Assembly: GCF_019635155.1 (NCBI RefSeq)
Contig: NZ_JAHBZY010000002.1
Location: 124,001-188,000 of the forward strand
DNA length: 64,000 nt
Origin: Nitrosomonas sp.
Lineage (GTDB): Bacteria > Pseudomonadota > Gammaproteobacteria > Burkholderiales > Nitrosomonadaceae
Direction: 5' to 3'
In this document: piece after piece, positions 35,091 through 44,862 of the stretch
How the letters are laid out: each line of letters opens with the position of its first letter
How positions within the stretch are numbered: position 1 is the stretch's first letter
Translations under genes and position numbers: made by a program
The notes under the pieces: model-generated
Seen by the model: the letters and a program-made list of their open reading frames with translations, nothing else
What the model was told of the DNA's origin: nothing
The model's database searches: none

Positions 35091-36467
35091 TTAAAGCGAT
35101 GATTGAGGATTATTGTCAACGCGCTGACTGTGCGTCGCGGATGCAGTATTCTCCAAAATCATGATGCGGGATTCCAGTTGTGCAATCAATGCTCTTGTGT
35201 CCGGCGATTCAACCGGAGCTTGCGGTTTTGGTGCTGAACCGCGTGTTTCCAGAGCTTCCACGCGGGCTTGTAATCGCTGTGGAAGATCTTCCGATTCGGG
35301 GCCCTCAAGATGCGTGAATTCCACGCTATCTTCATAGGGATCGCGCGTTGTACCTGTTGCTCTAATGATATAACCGGCCAGCAGACCGCCGGTAATGGCG
35401 ATAATCAGGGTTATTGCTATGCCGTTGAATTGCGCGATGGCAATATCCGGCACAATTAAGAAAGCGCTCATTCCACCCAGCAATCCTGGCATGCCATGCA
35501 GATTATGCACCCCGCAAGTATCTACGAGCTTGAATCGGGATTCCAATGCGGGTTGCAGGAAAACATATCCCAGGACGGAAACGATTCCGGCCAACAAACC
35601 GATACCGAAAGCGCCACCGGGGGAAACTACATCGCATACCGAGCCGATGGCGACGCCGCCCGCCAGTGCGGCATTCGCCATATCAACCATGGATGTTTTG
35701 CCGTTGTGCAGCTTGGAGCTTAGGAAATAGGTGGCAATGGTCGCGCCGGAAAGCGCTAGCAGGGTATTGGCAACGGTTTGCGGCATGTTTTCCAGTGGTA
35801 CCAATGCAGTTGCAAAACTCGGCCAGAATAACCACAGCACCATGGAACCGAGCATCGCGAAGCGATCGGACGTATGATCCGATTCAATCGGTTTGCTGCG
35901 TTGGTATTCGGTGGTTAGTACGATCGACATGGCAAGTCCGAAATACGCGCCAAACGCATGAATGACAATCGATCCCGCGGAATCCTGGAATCCCGTGGTG
36001 TATCCGATGGCGTCATCAAGTACCAGCCACTCATTTAATAAATAGAGCGGCACAACCAGGAGCGCCAATAAGGCATACTGAAAAACGCGCAAACGTCCCA
36101 GTACCGCGCCCATCGCAATCAATGCGGTGGCGACGGACAATTCCGCGTAAAGCAAGGCATCGAGGGTATGAGGCGACAATTGATGTCCGAAAATGCCATT
36201 GGCGCGAAGCAGGATATAAAGCGGTAGGCCGACGGCGACAACCAAGTAGGTTCCGGTTACCGCGCCAAATCCGTAACGGCGGACGAATACCATTAAAAAG
36301 CCAAAACCAATCAACAGCATGGCGAGAATATGGATGATGTAATTATATTGCGCGACTACGCGAGCTTCGCTCAAAGCCGCGGGGGCTTCGGCGCTTACCC
36401 AACTGCTAAAACCCAGGAGAAACAGACTCACCGCGCATGGCAGTGTCAAGCGAAAACTTTTATTCAT
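35091..36467 (-). CDS. rh50: Rh50-type ammonium/ammonia channel
   Basis: A 458-residue Amt/Rh-family membrane protein of the inner membrane. A cleavable signal peptide (VSLFLLGFSSWVSA) is followed by about eleven hydrophobic helices. The conserved pore histidines are present: H170 in SIVIHAFGAYFG and H321 in GVHNLHGMPGLLGG (with H324). These Rh-type motifs (GIVIHxFGAYFGL and GVHNLHG) distinguish it from AmtB. In ammonia oxidisers it provides NH3 or NH4+ to the cell. After the last helix a hydrophilic tail of about 75 residues contains heptad-like segments (LPQRLQARVEALETRG, LIAQLESRIMILENTA), suggesting a cytoplasmic coiled coil. It stands alone with its own promoter region. Confidence 0.93.
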   Translation of the reverse strand: MNKSFRLTLPCAVSLFLLGFSSWVSAEAPAALSEARVVAQYNYIIHILAMLLIGFGFLMVFVRRYGFGAVTGTYLVVAVGLPLYILLRANGIFGHQLSPHTLDALLYAELSVATALIAMGAVLGRLRVFQYALLALLVVPLYLLNEWLVLDDAIGYTTGFQDSAGSIVIHAFGAYFGLAMSIVLTTEYQRSKPIESDHTSDRFAMLGSMVLWLFWPSFATALVPLENMPQTVANTLLALSGATIATYFLSSKLHNGKTSMVDMANAALAGGVAIGSVCDVVSPGGAFGIGLLAGIVSVLGYVFLQPALESRFKLVDTCGVHNLHGMPGLLGGMSAFLIVPDIAIAQFNGIAITLIIAITGGLLAGYIIRATGTTRDPYEDSVEFTHLEGPESEDLPQRLQARVEALETRGSAPKPQAPVESPDTRALIAQLESRIMILENTASATHSQRVDNNPQSSL

Positions 36468-36837
36468 GTTCTTTTCCTTAAGTTATTAATGATTCGGATT
36501 AATTGATGACGAGTTTTGTTGGTAGAGATAATCAGATAAGGCAATTATCCCTGTCGGGAGTGTGAGCTTTAATTCCCCTAAATACAATAGGGAATTTTGA
36601 GTTGATGACAACGGAAAATAGGGAAACGCCGAATGGTCCTATGGATAAACGATTTGCTGCGCGAAATGGTGCTTGAAGAGCCGGGGAGGGATTGGCTTAG
36701 AAAAGCTTCGGGAGAGTATTGTGTGCAGTTTATCGTTTTGAAGTCAGTATTTAAATGTTCGCTTGGTCTTTCGTAAGCTGCGCTTGATCGCCCGGTTCCG
36801 TCTTCCTTGGTTATCTTGCTCCTTTATCTGGAGCTTC
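36468..36837. other. Promoter region of rh50 and gap to the CNP1-like gene
   Basis: About 370 bases without a convincing gene. Two overlapping short frames on the plus strand (23 and 47 codons) have no Shine-Dalgarno and no recognisable product. An imperfect inverted repeat, AATTCCCCTAA...ATAGGGAATT, lies at 36571-36597, about 105 bases upstream of the rh50 start, and could be an operator or the 3' hairpin of the CNP1-like transcript, which runs leftward into this gap. Confidence 0.45.
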
Positions 36838-37353
36838 TTAGCGATAAATACTGGGGTGCACACCTGCTTTCAGCGCTTGGATAGCTTCTTCGGTGCTGTC
36901 GGGTGCTTGCCGGAAAGGGCAAAAGATGCTTCTGGATAGTTCGCGTTGCGCATAGAATTGCCTTACCAGATTAATTTGCTGCCATTCTGCAATTCGAGGC
37001 TGCGCCCAGGTTTTATCGTCCCTGCCGAGCGCATATAATTTTCTTTCATTGGTAGTGCAGCGGATACCTTCAAAGGTGACATTGTTTACGCCCGCTGATG
37101 ATCTAATCACTAATGTAAATCGCACGACGCCGTCTTCGCCGATTTTGATCGATGTGGCATCGACGAAATAACGATTGCTACTGGCTTCTCCGGCATTGAA
37201 TTCCAGTAGATTGTTCATGCCCGGGTAGGAGGGTAATTGCGCTACTTGTTCAATCCACGGCTTGTCGCTCTCAAACTCATCTTTAAAAGGGGGCTTGGCG
37301 CAGGCCGATAACGCCAACACACAAGCGGTCGCAACGACAATGGAAAATTTCAT
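36838..37353 (-). CDS. CNP1-like family lipoprotein
   Basis: A 171-residue protein with a lipoprotein signal peptide (lipobox LALSAC, lipidated Cys18) and a CNP1-like domain (W-I-E-Q-V-A-Q-L-P-x-Y-P then YFVDATSIKIGEDGVVRFTLVIRS and EGIRCTTNERKLYALG). The family is betaproteobacterial and of unknown function; members are exported. Its ATG overlaps the stop of the Fe-S/DUF3501 fusion by four bases (37350-37353), so it belongs to the rubrerythrin operon. Confidence 0.85.
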   Translation of the reverse strand: MKFSIVVATACVLALSACAKPPFKDEFESDKPWIEQVAQLPSYPGMNNLLEFNAGEASSNRYFVDATSIKIGEDGVVRFTLVIRSSAGVNNVTFEGIRCTTNERKLYALGRDDKTWAQPRIAEWQQINLVRQFYAQRELSRSIFCPFRQAPDSTEEAIQALKAGVHPSIYR

Positions 37354-39338
37354 TCGGCGGTCAAGTCATTTAGCAGCGATGCGCGAATCCCGGCAGCCAC
37401 GGTGTCAATCGTCGCTTGATAAGCCGGGTGATCGATTCCCATGCTCAGAACCGCGCCTTGCTGGAGCGCGCGGATCATGTCAACAGTCAGTTCGAATCGC
37501 AAAAAATGAACGGAAGCGGTTTTTTCGCTGTTTTCCCGTTCCAGATCTTCATCGGCGATGGCATAAACCGGCGGGTGATTCGCCACTTTGATCCAGACTT
37601 TGTCTTCGATACCGATCATCGTCGCCAATCGCATGGCACGTTCGTCGGGGTCCGGATACTCGATCATCATCGTTGCTTTCCAGTTATGTCCATCCGGTAC
37701 CAAGGGCGTATAGGTTTCCAGTTCGTGGATAATCTCTTTTTCTTCGAAAATCCGCTCGACGCGCAGCATTTCCTGAATCTGATAGCGAATGGTCAGTTCA
37801 TCTTCAAATATCAAGGTGACGTGATCGCCGAGATGAATTTTACGTGTTTTTTTATGCATCATGACTTTGGCGCGAAAATCGTTGCGCACTTTGGAATAAG
37901 CTTCCAGTGTCAATAGGTTATCCGGGGTAATGGTCGTCATCGATCGATCCTTCGTGGGTGTTGACTGGGTTGCTGCCGGATCGGCGTTCAATGCCGGCGT
38001 CGAATCGGTATCCGAGCCATAAGCCATACGCAGCAGAGTCAGCGGGTGCAGCTTCTGCGCCTTGTTTTCACCGATGCCTTGTGCGATATGACGCGCTGCA
38101 ATGGCGCAATCCGAGCTGATGTAATCCGGTTCGGCGGCTGCCATTTGTTTGAAAACCGGACGGCCGATTTTCATCGAATCGGCAAAATGTTCGCTTTTGA
38201 CGCCCCAAGTGCCATCATGACCGGAGCAGCGTTCCACGACATTGAGGGTGGTTTCTGGTACTAATTGCAGGATATCTTTGGTTTTTTTTCCAAAATTCTG
38301 GACGCGTTGATGGCACGGAATATGGTAGGAAATTTTGCCGAGGGACCGTTTGAAATCGATTTTGAGCAAATTATCCTGATTTCGTAGTGCCAAGTACTCG
38401 AACGGATCGAACGTCGCGGCGGCAACGGCTTGAACCGCTGGATCATCCGGGAATAACAGCGGTAATTCCTGCTTATACATCAGCGTACAGGATGGCACTG
38501 CCGACAGAATGGCGTAACCGTCCTGAGCCAACTGGAATAGATATGGAATATTTTGATTTTTTAGCTTCTCGACTGTTTCCAAATCTCCCAGTTCCAGCTT
38601 TGGCATGCCGCAGCAAGCTTCTTTTTCTACTAAGCGCACCGGAATTTCATTGTGTTCCAGAATGTGCAACAAATCGTGACCAATACCCGGTTCGTTGTAA
38701 TTAATGTAACAAGTCGCATAAATGGCAACCTTTCCGGGCGTACGGGCGCCGTTTTGCACCGGAAATGAGTCGTTGGGTTTTGCGTTCGAACGGAATTTTG
38801 TAGTCGTGTATTCCGGCAATTTTCGCTCGGCATGAATTCCAAGCGTGCTATCCAGCAATTTACGTGCGGCTGGTGTATTTGTGAGCGTGTTGACAGTTTG
38901 CACGACCACCGGGATGGTCGCGAGCTTGCCCATTAAATCAGTGCTGGAGAGCAATTCATCACGGAAGCGGGCGCCCTGTTGTTTATATTTCACCGCTTTG
39001 GCGCGTAACATGAGGTGCGGAAAATCAATATTCCACTCATGCGGCGGCACGTAGGGGCACTTCGTCATGAAACACATATCGCATAGGTAGCAGCGATCAA
39101 CAACTTCCCAAAATTGGTTTTTTTCGACACCATCCAGTTCGCCGGTGGTGCTTTCATCGATCAAATCAAATAAACGCGGAAAAGCCGTACACAAATTAAC
39201 ACAGCGACGGCAACCGTGACAGACGTCGAATACCCGTTCCAGTTCCTGATTTAAGCTGGTTTCATCATAAAAATCAGGGTTTTTCCAGTCGATGGGATGG
39301 CGTGTGGGTGCTTCGAGACTACCTTCGCGAGTGGCCAT
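37350..39338 (-). CDS. GlpC/HdrB-like Fe-S oxidoreductase fused to DUF3501
   Basis: A 662-residue two-part protein. Residues 1-about 430 resemble GlpC/heterodisulfide-reductase-type electron carriers: two 4Fe-4S motifs (C40, C43, C46, C50 and C83, C86, C89, C94) and two CCG-type domains, the first with EACCGMPK, the second with ERCSGHDG (Ser replacing one Cys) and a later DCAIAARH. A linker of about 35 residues leads to a complete DUF3501 domain starting at Met467. That Met is an ATG at 37940 with AAGGA 8 bases upstream, so DUF3501 could also be made separately as a 196-residue protein. Operon with rubrerythrin suggests electron delivery for peroxide reduction. Confidence 0.85.
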   Translation of the reverse strand: MATREGSLEAPTRHPIDWKNPDFYDETSLNQELERVFDVCHGCRRCVNLCTAFPRLFDLIDESTTGELDGVEKNQFWEVVDRCYLCDMCFMTKCPYVPPHEWNIDFPHLMLRAKAVKYKQQGARFRDELLSSTDLMGKLATIPVVVQTVNTLTNTPAARKLLDSTLGIHAERKLPEYTTTKFRSNAKPNDSFPVQNGARTPGKVAIYATCYINYNEPGIGHDLLHILEHNEIPVRLVEKEACCGMPKLELGDLETVEKLKNQNIPYLFQLAQDGYAILSAVPSCTLMYKQELPLLFPDDPAVQAVAAATFDPFEYLALRNQDNLLKIDFKRSLGKISYHIPCHQRVQNFGKKTKDILQLVPETTLNVVERCSGHDGTWGVKSEHFADSMKIGRPVFKQMAAAEPDYISSDCAIAARHIAQGIGENKAQKLHPLTLLRMAYGSDTDSTPALNADPAATQSTPTKDRSMTTITPDNLLTLEAYSKVRNDFRAKVMMHKKTRKIHLGDHVTLIFEDELTIRYQIQEMLRVERIFEEKEIIHELETYTPLVPDGHNWKATMMIEYPDPDERAMRLATMIGIEDKVWIKVANHPPVYAIADEDLERENSEKTASVHFLRFELTVDMIRALQQGAVLSMGIDHPAYQATIDTVAAGIRASLLNDLTAE
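37932..37952 (-). promoter_or_regulatory. Internal ribosome binding site and ATG at the DUF3501 domain border
   Basis: Read on the minus strand, GAAGGATCGATCGATG contains AAGGA placed about eight bases before the ATG at 37940, which is exactly the first residue of the DUF3501 homology region. This looks like the relic, or a working copy, of an independent start. Confidence 0.45.
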
Positions 39339-39432
39339 AGATCAATATGCTTATTCGAGACAATGGGTAACTGGATGGGGTTTATCCAGCAATTGAATAA
39401 ACCCCGGTGTTTCAGGACGTGATTGAACGCGA

Positions 39433-39855
39433 TTAATCGGCTAAGCCATCCAATGCGCGCTGGAAACGATTGGCGTGCGAGCGTTCCGCCTTGGCGAGGG
39501 TCTCGAACCAGTCGGCGACTTCATCGAAACCTTCATCGCGCGCGGTTTTTGCCATACCGGGGTACATGTCGGTGTATTCGTGTGTTTCACCGGCAATCGC
39601 GGTTTTCAGATTATCGCGAGATCCCCCAAAAGGCATGCCGGTTGCCGGATCGCCGCATTTTTCCAAATATTCCAGATGACCGTGGGCATGACCGGTTTCG
39701 CCTTCTGCGGTGGAACGGAAAACCGCAGCAACATCATTTTGACCTTCCACATCAGCTTTTGCGGCGAAATACAGATACCGGCGGTTGGCTTGAGATTCTC
39801 CGGCGAACGCGGCTTTCAGATTTCCTTCAGTTTTAGATCCTTTGAGTTCCATCAT
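39433..39855 (-). CDS. Rubrerythrin-like diiron protein without rubredoxin domain
   Basis: A four-helix diiron protein of 140 residues. The iron ligands are visible: E20 in [16 protein letters not shown]53 and H56 in GETGH, E90 in AGETHEY and E124 with H127 in AERSH. The C-terminal rubredoxin domain of classical rubrerythrin is absent. The family reduces peroxides and needs an external electron donor, which the downstream Fe-S fusion (start 95 bases on) could supply. The ATG at 39855 (or 39852) follows AAGGAG; a longer in-frame start at 39921 adds unconserved residues. Confidence 0.9.
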   Translation of the reverse strand: MMELKGSKTEGNLKAAFAGESQANRRYLYFAAKADVEGQNDVAAVFRSTAEGETGHAHGHLEYLEKCGDPATGMPFGGSRDNLKTAIAGETHEYTDMYPGMAKTARDEGFDEVADWFETLAKAERSHANRFQRALDGLAD

Positions 39856-40326
39856 TCTCTCCTTGGTAGTTTGACGAGTTGTTATCGTTGAAATAATGAA
39901 AGAAATGTATCCATCACTCACGCTGCAACGGAATTAATCGCGAGACATCAGCACCTGGTAATTTTTGTACCTGACCAAAGTTTCTTCAATTTGATCCAAG
40001 GTTGGCGAGCGTGTATGGATACAAAATTCAATCTGTGCGATGAGACTATCGAAGGGTTTAAGGATTGTCAACTACTAACGCCGGGATGCAGCGTGAATGC
40101 TGGGGGAGTGCTGAGTAATCGGTTGTATAAGTGAGCCGTGGTGTTTCAGGGGTGTTCGGCGATTCGTAGGTTCTGAGATTCACGCATTTGAATCTCGAAT
40201 TCTTGTAAAATCCACGGGTTCTAGAATGCTGGCTCGATTTCCCGAATTTCAGGCAGCGCTCTCAAAACCGGCATCATGCCAGGGAATTTTATCTAAATTA
40301 CGCTTAAATCAGTCTTTATTGACACT
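39856..40326. other. Promoter region between rubrerythrin and MFS genes
   Basis: About 470 bases between divergent genes. A perfect 8-bp inverted repeat GAGATTCA-CGCATT-TGAATCTC is at 40175-40196, about 130 bases upstream of the MFS gene. I see no small gene with coding character. Confidence 0.5.
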
Positions 40327-41472
40327 ATGCCGACACTTCCCTATTGGCGTTTATCCGGGTTTTATTTTTTCTATTTCGCTTTTATCGGGGCATTTTCACC
40401 GTATTGGAGCCTTTATTTGCAATCGTTGCAATTTAGTGCGCTGCAAATCGGTGTGCTGATGTCACTATTATTGGTAACGCGGATATTTTCTCCAGCGGCC
40501 TGGGGATGGTTGGCGGATCATACCGGAAAACGCGTGCGCGTGGTTCAATTGGCCGCTGTCAGCGGTTTAATCAGCTATGGTGGTTTTTTCCTTGGGGAAT
40601 CATTCACCTGGATCTTTATCGTTATGCTGTTGATGAGTTTCTTCTGGAGCGCTTCGCTGCCTTTGATGGAAGCCATTACGCTGTCGCATCTGGGGGACTC
40701 CACCGATCGATACGGGCGGATTCGTTCCTGGGGCTCGGTTGGGTTCGTGGTATCGGTGGTGGGCGTTGGTTATCTGCTGGAAATCGTTGAAATCATTTGG
40801 TTGCTTTGGATCGTGCTGGGATTGAAGGTGGGGATTGCACTCTTTTCGTATCAGATCCCGGAAAAGGAAATTATCAGTCATGCCAGCGGATTTCATTCGA
40901 TCCGGCAAATTTGCAGGCGTCCTGAAGTGATGGCTTTTTTATTTTCCAGTTTGTTGATGTTATTTGCACACGGTGCCTATTACACTTTCTTCTCGATTTA
41001 TTTGGTCGAGCACGGCTATGACAAAGGATTTGTCGGGTGGTTATGGGCCATCGGCGTAATCTGTGAAATCGGGGTTTTTTTCATTATGCCCTGGCTGATG
41101 CGGCATTTCCGCCTGAAGCATATTTTGATGTTCAGTTTTGCTTGCGCTGTGCTTCGTTTTGCGATGATAGGCAGTTGGGTTGATTGGCCGATCGTGTTAA
41201 TTCTGGCGCAAGCGCTACATGCAGCGACATATGGCGCGCATCACGTAGCGGCTATGATGGTGATCCACTATTTCTTTAAAGGGCGTAACCAGGCGAAAGG
41301 ACAAGCGCTTTATACCAGTGTCGCCTATGGCGTGGGTGGCGCCTTGGGAGCGGTGTCGAGCGGTTATACCTGGGATTGGCTGGGCGCGGAGATCACTTTT
41401 TTTATCAGCGCTGCTACGGCGCTGATGGGAATGCTATTAATTACATGGAAGATGCACTCATTTAATCATTAA
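40327..41472 (+). CDS. MFS transporter, 3-phenylpropionate/LacY-like (MFS_1_like)
   Basis: A 381-residue inner-membrane transporter with about twelve hydrophobic helices. The N-terminal sequence (WRLSGFYFFYFAFIGAFSPYWSLYL) and the loop after helix 2 (RIFSPAAWGWLADHTGKRVR, carrying the MFS A-motif D and R/K residues) place it in the HcaT-like branch of the major facilitator superfamily. LGDSTDRYGRIRSWGSVGFV after helix 4 is also typical. The substrate is unknown. It lies 81 bases before leuC on the same strand but is probably not functionally linked. Confidence 0.87.
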   Translation: MPTLPYWRLSGFYFFYFAFIGAFSPYWSLYLQSLQFSALQIGVLMSLLLVTRIFSPAAWGWLADHTGKRVRVVQLAAVSGLISYGGFFLGESFTWIFIVMLLMSFFWSASLPLMEAITLSHLGDSTDRYGRIRSWGSVGFVVSVVGVGYLLEIVEIIWLLWIVLGLKVGIALFSYQIPEKEIISHASGFHSIRQICRRPEVMAFLFSSLLMLFAHGAYYTFFSIYLVEHGYDKGFVGWLWAIGVICEIGVFFIMPWLMRHFRLKHILMFSFACAVLRFAMIGSWVDWPIVLILAQALHAATYGAHHVAAMMVIHYFFKGRNQAKGQALYTSVAYGVGGALGAVSSGYTWDWLGAEITFFISAATALMGMLLITWKMHSFNH

Positions 41473-41553
41473 GCAGGGACAGATCGCTTAGTTTGTTGAA
41501 TCAGTAAACTTTATGGGATAATTATCGTTTTACAGTTTTTATATTTTTGCCCG

Positions 41554-42963
41554 ATGCAAACGTTATACGACAAGCTTTGGAACCAACATGTGGTCCATAC
41601 CGAATCCGCCGACCCGCATAGCATGGCATTGATTTATATCGACCGCCATCTCGTGCATGAAGTGACGAGCCCGCAGGCGTTTGAAAGTCTAAAATTGGCA
41701 GGGCGGAAACCTTGGCGGCTTAACTCGATTCTGGCTGTGGCGGATCACAATGTACCGACGACTGATCGCACGCAAGGCATCCACGATCCTGTTTCCCGCT
41801 TGCAGGTTGAAACGCTGGATCAAAATTGCGATGACTTGGGGATTACCGAATTTAAGATGAACGATCTGCGCCAGGGTATTGTTCATGTGATCGGCCCGGA
41901 ACAAGGCGCAACGTTACCCGGCATGACCGTCGTGTGTGGAGATTCGCACACCAGTACGCATGGCGCTTTTGGTTGCTTGGCGTTCGGCATTGGTACTTCG
42001 GAGGTTGAACACGTGCTGGCGACACAGTGTTTGCTGATGAAAAAATCGAAAACCATGTGTATTTCCGTGGAAGGCGTCTTGGGTTTTGGAATGACTGCAA
42101 AAGATATTGCGTTGGCGATTATCGGAGAAATCGGCACCGCCGGTGGAACCGGGTATGCCATTGAGTTCAGCGGCAGCGCGATCCGTGCGTTGTCGATGGA
42201 AGGGCGTATGACGCTATGTAATATGGCAATCGAGGCGGGCGCGCGCGCCGGAATGGTGGCCGTTGACGATACTACCATCAATTACATTAAAGGACGGCCG
42301 TTCGCGCCGCAAGGCGAGCTGTGGAATAATGCCGTCCAGTATTGGCGTACGCTCCAGAGCGATGAAGGCGCTCATTTCGATAAGACGGTCAAGCTGGACG
42401 CCGCGCAAATTAAACCGCAAGTAACCTGGGGGACATCTCCGGAGATGGTAACCACCATCGACGGCGCCGTGCCTGATCCGCTGTCGATCAGCGATGATGT
42501 GAAACGTCATGATATGCAACAAGCGCTCAAGTATATGGGGTTGGTTGCCAATACGCCGATTCAGCAAATTATGGTTGATAAAGTTTTTATTGGATCGTGC
42601 ACCAATTCACGCATCGAGGATTTGCGGGCTGCGGCACAAATCGTGAATGGCAAGCGAATTGCGGCAAACATTAAGCAAGCGCTGGTGGTTCCTGGTTCCG
42701 GCCTGGTTAAGCAGCAAGCCGAACAAGAAGGCTTGGATCAAATCTTCAAGGCTGCGGGTTTTGAATGGCGGGAACCCGGTTGTTCGATGTGTCTGGCCAT
42801 GAACGACGACCGGCTTTTGCCTGGCGAACGCTGTGCATCGACTTCCAATCGAAATTTCGAGGGCCGGCAAGGCCCCGGCGGGCGGACGCATTTGGTGAGC
42901 CCGGCGATGGCAGCCGCTGCGGCTGTGGCGGGTCACTTTGTCGATGTGCGCAAGCTGCAGTAA
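41554..42963 (+). CDS. leuC: 3-isopropylmalate dehydratase large subunit
   Basis: LeuC carries the 4Fe-4S cluster of isopropylmalate isomerase in leucine synthesis. The 469-residue protein has the [15 protein letters not shown] motif, the first cluster cysteine in [15 protein letters not shown] and the other two in [34 protein letters not shown] binds substrate. It opens the leuC-leuD-leuB group, with leuD starting 31 bases downstream. No leuA is in the window. Confidence 0.97.
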   Translation: MQTLYDKLWNQHVVHTESADPHSMALIYIDRHLVHEVTSPQAFESLKLAGRKPWRLNSILAVADHNVPTTDRTQGIHDPVSRLQVETLDQNCDDLGITEFKMNDLRQGIVHVIGPEQGATLPGMTVVCGDSHTSTHGAFGCLAFGIGTSEVEHVLATQCLLMKKSKTMCISVEGVLGFGMTAKDIALAIIGEIGTAGGTGYAIEFSGSAIRALSMEGRMTLCNMAIEAGARAGMVAVDDTTINYIKGRPFAPQGELWNNAVQYWRTLQSDEGAHFDKTVKLDAAQIKPQVTWGTSPEMVTTIDGAVPDPLSISDDVKRHDMQQALKYMGLVANTPIQQIMVDKVFIGSCTNSRIEDLRAAAQIVNGKRIAANIKQALVVPGSGLVKQQAEQEGLDQIFKAAGFEWREPGCSMCLAMNDDRLLPGERCASTSNRNFEGRQGPGGRTHLVSPAMAAAAAVAGHFVDVRKLQ

Positions 42964-42994
42964 ACAATAACCTGTTCTATTCATAAGAAGATCA

Positions 42995-43633
42995 ATGGAA
43001 AAATTTCATACGTTGACCGGTTTGGTTGCTCCGATGGATCGCGCCAATGTCGATACCGACGCGATTATTCCTAAACAATTTTTAAAATCGATCAAACGTT
43101 CCGGTTTCGGCCAGAATTTGTTTGACGAATGGCGGTTTTTCGATCATGGCGAACCTGGTATGGATCCGGCGAAGCGTCAGCCTAATCCGGATTTCGTGCT
43201 GAATCAGCCGCGTTATCAGGGTGCGCAGATTTTACTGGCGCGGGCGAATTTCGGATGCGGGTCGAGCCGCGAACATGCGCCCTGGGCGCTGCAGGATTAT
43301 GGGTTTCGAGTTATTATCGCGCCGAGTTTTGCTGATATTTTCTTTAATAATTGCTTCAAGATAGGCTTGTTGCCAATTATCTTGAACGAGACAGTGTTGG
43401 ACCGGCTGTTTGAGGCAGTTAAATCGACCGTCGGTTATCGGCTGACAATTGATTTGCAGAAACAGCATGTATCCACGTCCGGCAATGAAACGTTTCAGTT
43501 TGAGATCGATCCGTTTCGCAAGCACTGCCTGTTAAATGGATTGGATGAGATCGGCTTGACCTTGGAGCACGCTGAAAAAATAAAGCAATTTGAGCAGAAA
43601 CGGCGGGAACAGCAGCCTTGGCTGTTTTTATAA
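42995..43633 (+). CDS. leuD: 3-isopropylmalate dehydratase small subunit
   Basis: LeuD is the swivel subunit that completes the isomerase active site with LeuC. The 212-residue protein shows the expected blocks: [18 protein letters not shown] near the N-terminus, [21 protein letters not shown] (about 78-98) and [23 protein letters not shown]. It is in the normal position between leuC and leuB, spaced 31 and 26 bases. Confidence 0.97.
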   Translation: MEKFHTLTGLVAPMDRANVDTDAIIPKQFLKSIKRSGFGQNLFDEWRFFDHGEPGMDPAKRQPNPDFVLNQPRYQGAQILLARANFGCGSSREHAPWALQDYGFRVIIAPSFADIFFNNCFKIGLLPIILNETVLDRLFEAVKSTVGYRLTIDLQKQHVSTSGNETFQFEIDPFRKHCLLNGLDEIGLTLEHAEKIKQFEQKRREQQPWLFL

Positions 43634-43659
43634 GTGTTATGACGACTAATAATTAAGAT

Positions 43660-44724
43660 ATGATGAAAATCGCAGTTTTGGCTGGCGATGGGATCGGACC
43701 TGAAATTGTAGCGCAAGCGGTACGAATCCTGGATCGCCTTAAAAGTGACGGGCTTGAAATCGAGTTGGAATATGGTTTGATCGGCGGCTGTGCCGTAGAT
43801 GCAACCGGAGAACCCTATCCTGAAGCGACGCATCGTTTGGCAAATGAAGCGGATGCAGTGCTGCTAGGCGCTGTGGGTGGTCCGCAATACGATGCGTTGC
43901 CGCGGCATCAGCGTCCTGAGAGAGGGCTGTTAGCAATCCGCAAGGCGCTCAACCTGTTTGCAAATTTACGTCCGGCGATCCTATATCCGGAACTCGCCAA
44001 TGCATCGAGTTTGAAGTATGACGTTGTCGCCGGACTCGATGTCATGATTGTGCGTGAACTGACCGGAGACATCTATTTTGGCGAACCGCGGGGTATTGAA
44101 CTGCGGGATGGGCAACGTGTCGGTTTTAACACGATGATTTATAGCGAATCGGAGATTAGAAGAATCGCACATGTCGCATTCCAGGCGGCGGCCAAACGGC
44201 AAGGCCGATTGTGTTCGGTGGATAAAATGAACGTACTGGAATGTACACAGTTATGGCGTGATGTCGTGTCGGAAGTGGCGAAGGAGTATTCACAAGTGAC
44301 CTTATCGCATATGCTGGTCGACAATGCCGCCATGCAACTGGTGCGCAATCCCAAACAATTTGATGTGATCGTCACTGGTAATATGTTTGGTGATATTCTG
44401 TCTGACGAAGCCTCCATGTTGACCGGGTCGATCGGCATGTTGCCTTCGGCTTCGCTCGATGAAAATAATAAGGGATTGTATGAGCCGATTCATGGATCCG
44501 CGCCGGATCTTGCCGGAAAAGATTTAGCCAATCCATTGGCGACCATCTTGTCGGTTGCAATGATGTTGCGCTATACATTCAATCACGAAGAAGCTGCGCA
44601 GCGAATTGAAAATGCGATCAAGAAGGTTCTGGCGTCCGGCTATCGGACAAAAGATATTGATGAGCCGGGAATGAGGTCTGTGGGTACAAAAGCGATGGGT
44701 GACGCGGTATTGGAGTCGATGTGA
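43660..44724 (+). CDS. leuB: 3-isopropylmalate dehydrogenase
   Basis: LeuB oxidatively decarboxylates 3-isopropylmalate with NAD. The 354-residue protein has [11 protein letters not shown] at the N-terminus, the ARG-binding region [16 protein letters not shown], the catalytic DKMNVLE segment with its lysine, and the [26 protein letters not shown] block followed by [18 protein letters not shown]. It ends the leuCDB group; asd follows after 138 bases containing alternative hairpins. Confidence 0.97.
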   Translation: MMKIAVLAGDGIGPEIVAQAVRILDRLKSDGLEIELEYGLIGGCAVDATGEPYPEATHRLANEADAVLLGAVGGPQYDALPRHQRPERGLLAIRKALNLFANLRPAILYPELANASSLKYDVVAGLDVMIVRELTGDIYFGEPRGIELRDGQRVGFNTMIYSESEIRRIAHVAFQAAAKRQGRLCSVDKMNVLECTQLWRDVVSEVAKEYSQVTLSHMLVDNAAMQLVRNPKQFDVIVTGNMFGDILSDEASMLTGSIGMLPSASLDENNKGLYEPIHGSAPDLAGKDLANPLATILSVAMMLRYTFNHEEAAQRIENAIKKVLASGYRTKDIDEPGMRSVGTKAMGDAVLESM

Positions 44725-44765
44725 GTTTTTCTGGCGGTAATTCAATAATTGAAATGAAAAAGGTG

Positions 44766-44812
44766 TGCTAATTATTTGTTATCTATTAGCAAAGTAGGCT
44801 AGTATTGCTAAT
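44766..44812 (+). promoter_or_regulatory. Mutually exclusive hairpins upstream of asd
   Basis: TGCTAAT at 44766-44772 can pair with ATTAGCA at 44785-44791, but the same central element ATTAGCAA (44785-44792) also pairs perfectly with TTGCTAAT at 44805-44812. Only one stem can form at a time. The asd start codon is about 50 bases further on. No U-tract follows, so an attenuator is not shown; it may only be the end structure of the leu transcript. Confidence 0.35.
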
Positions 44813-44862
44813 GTGATGCTTTGTATTTATTAAGTTGTCTTTTTTAGGATAAGAGATTTGCA

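Noticed and set aside
44725-44862. Lysine riboswitch upstream of asd
   Set aside because: The gap is only 138 bases and lacks the conserved multi-helix core of that class; only simple alternative stems are visible.
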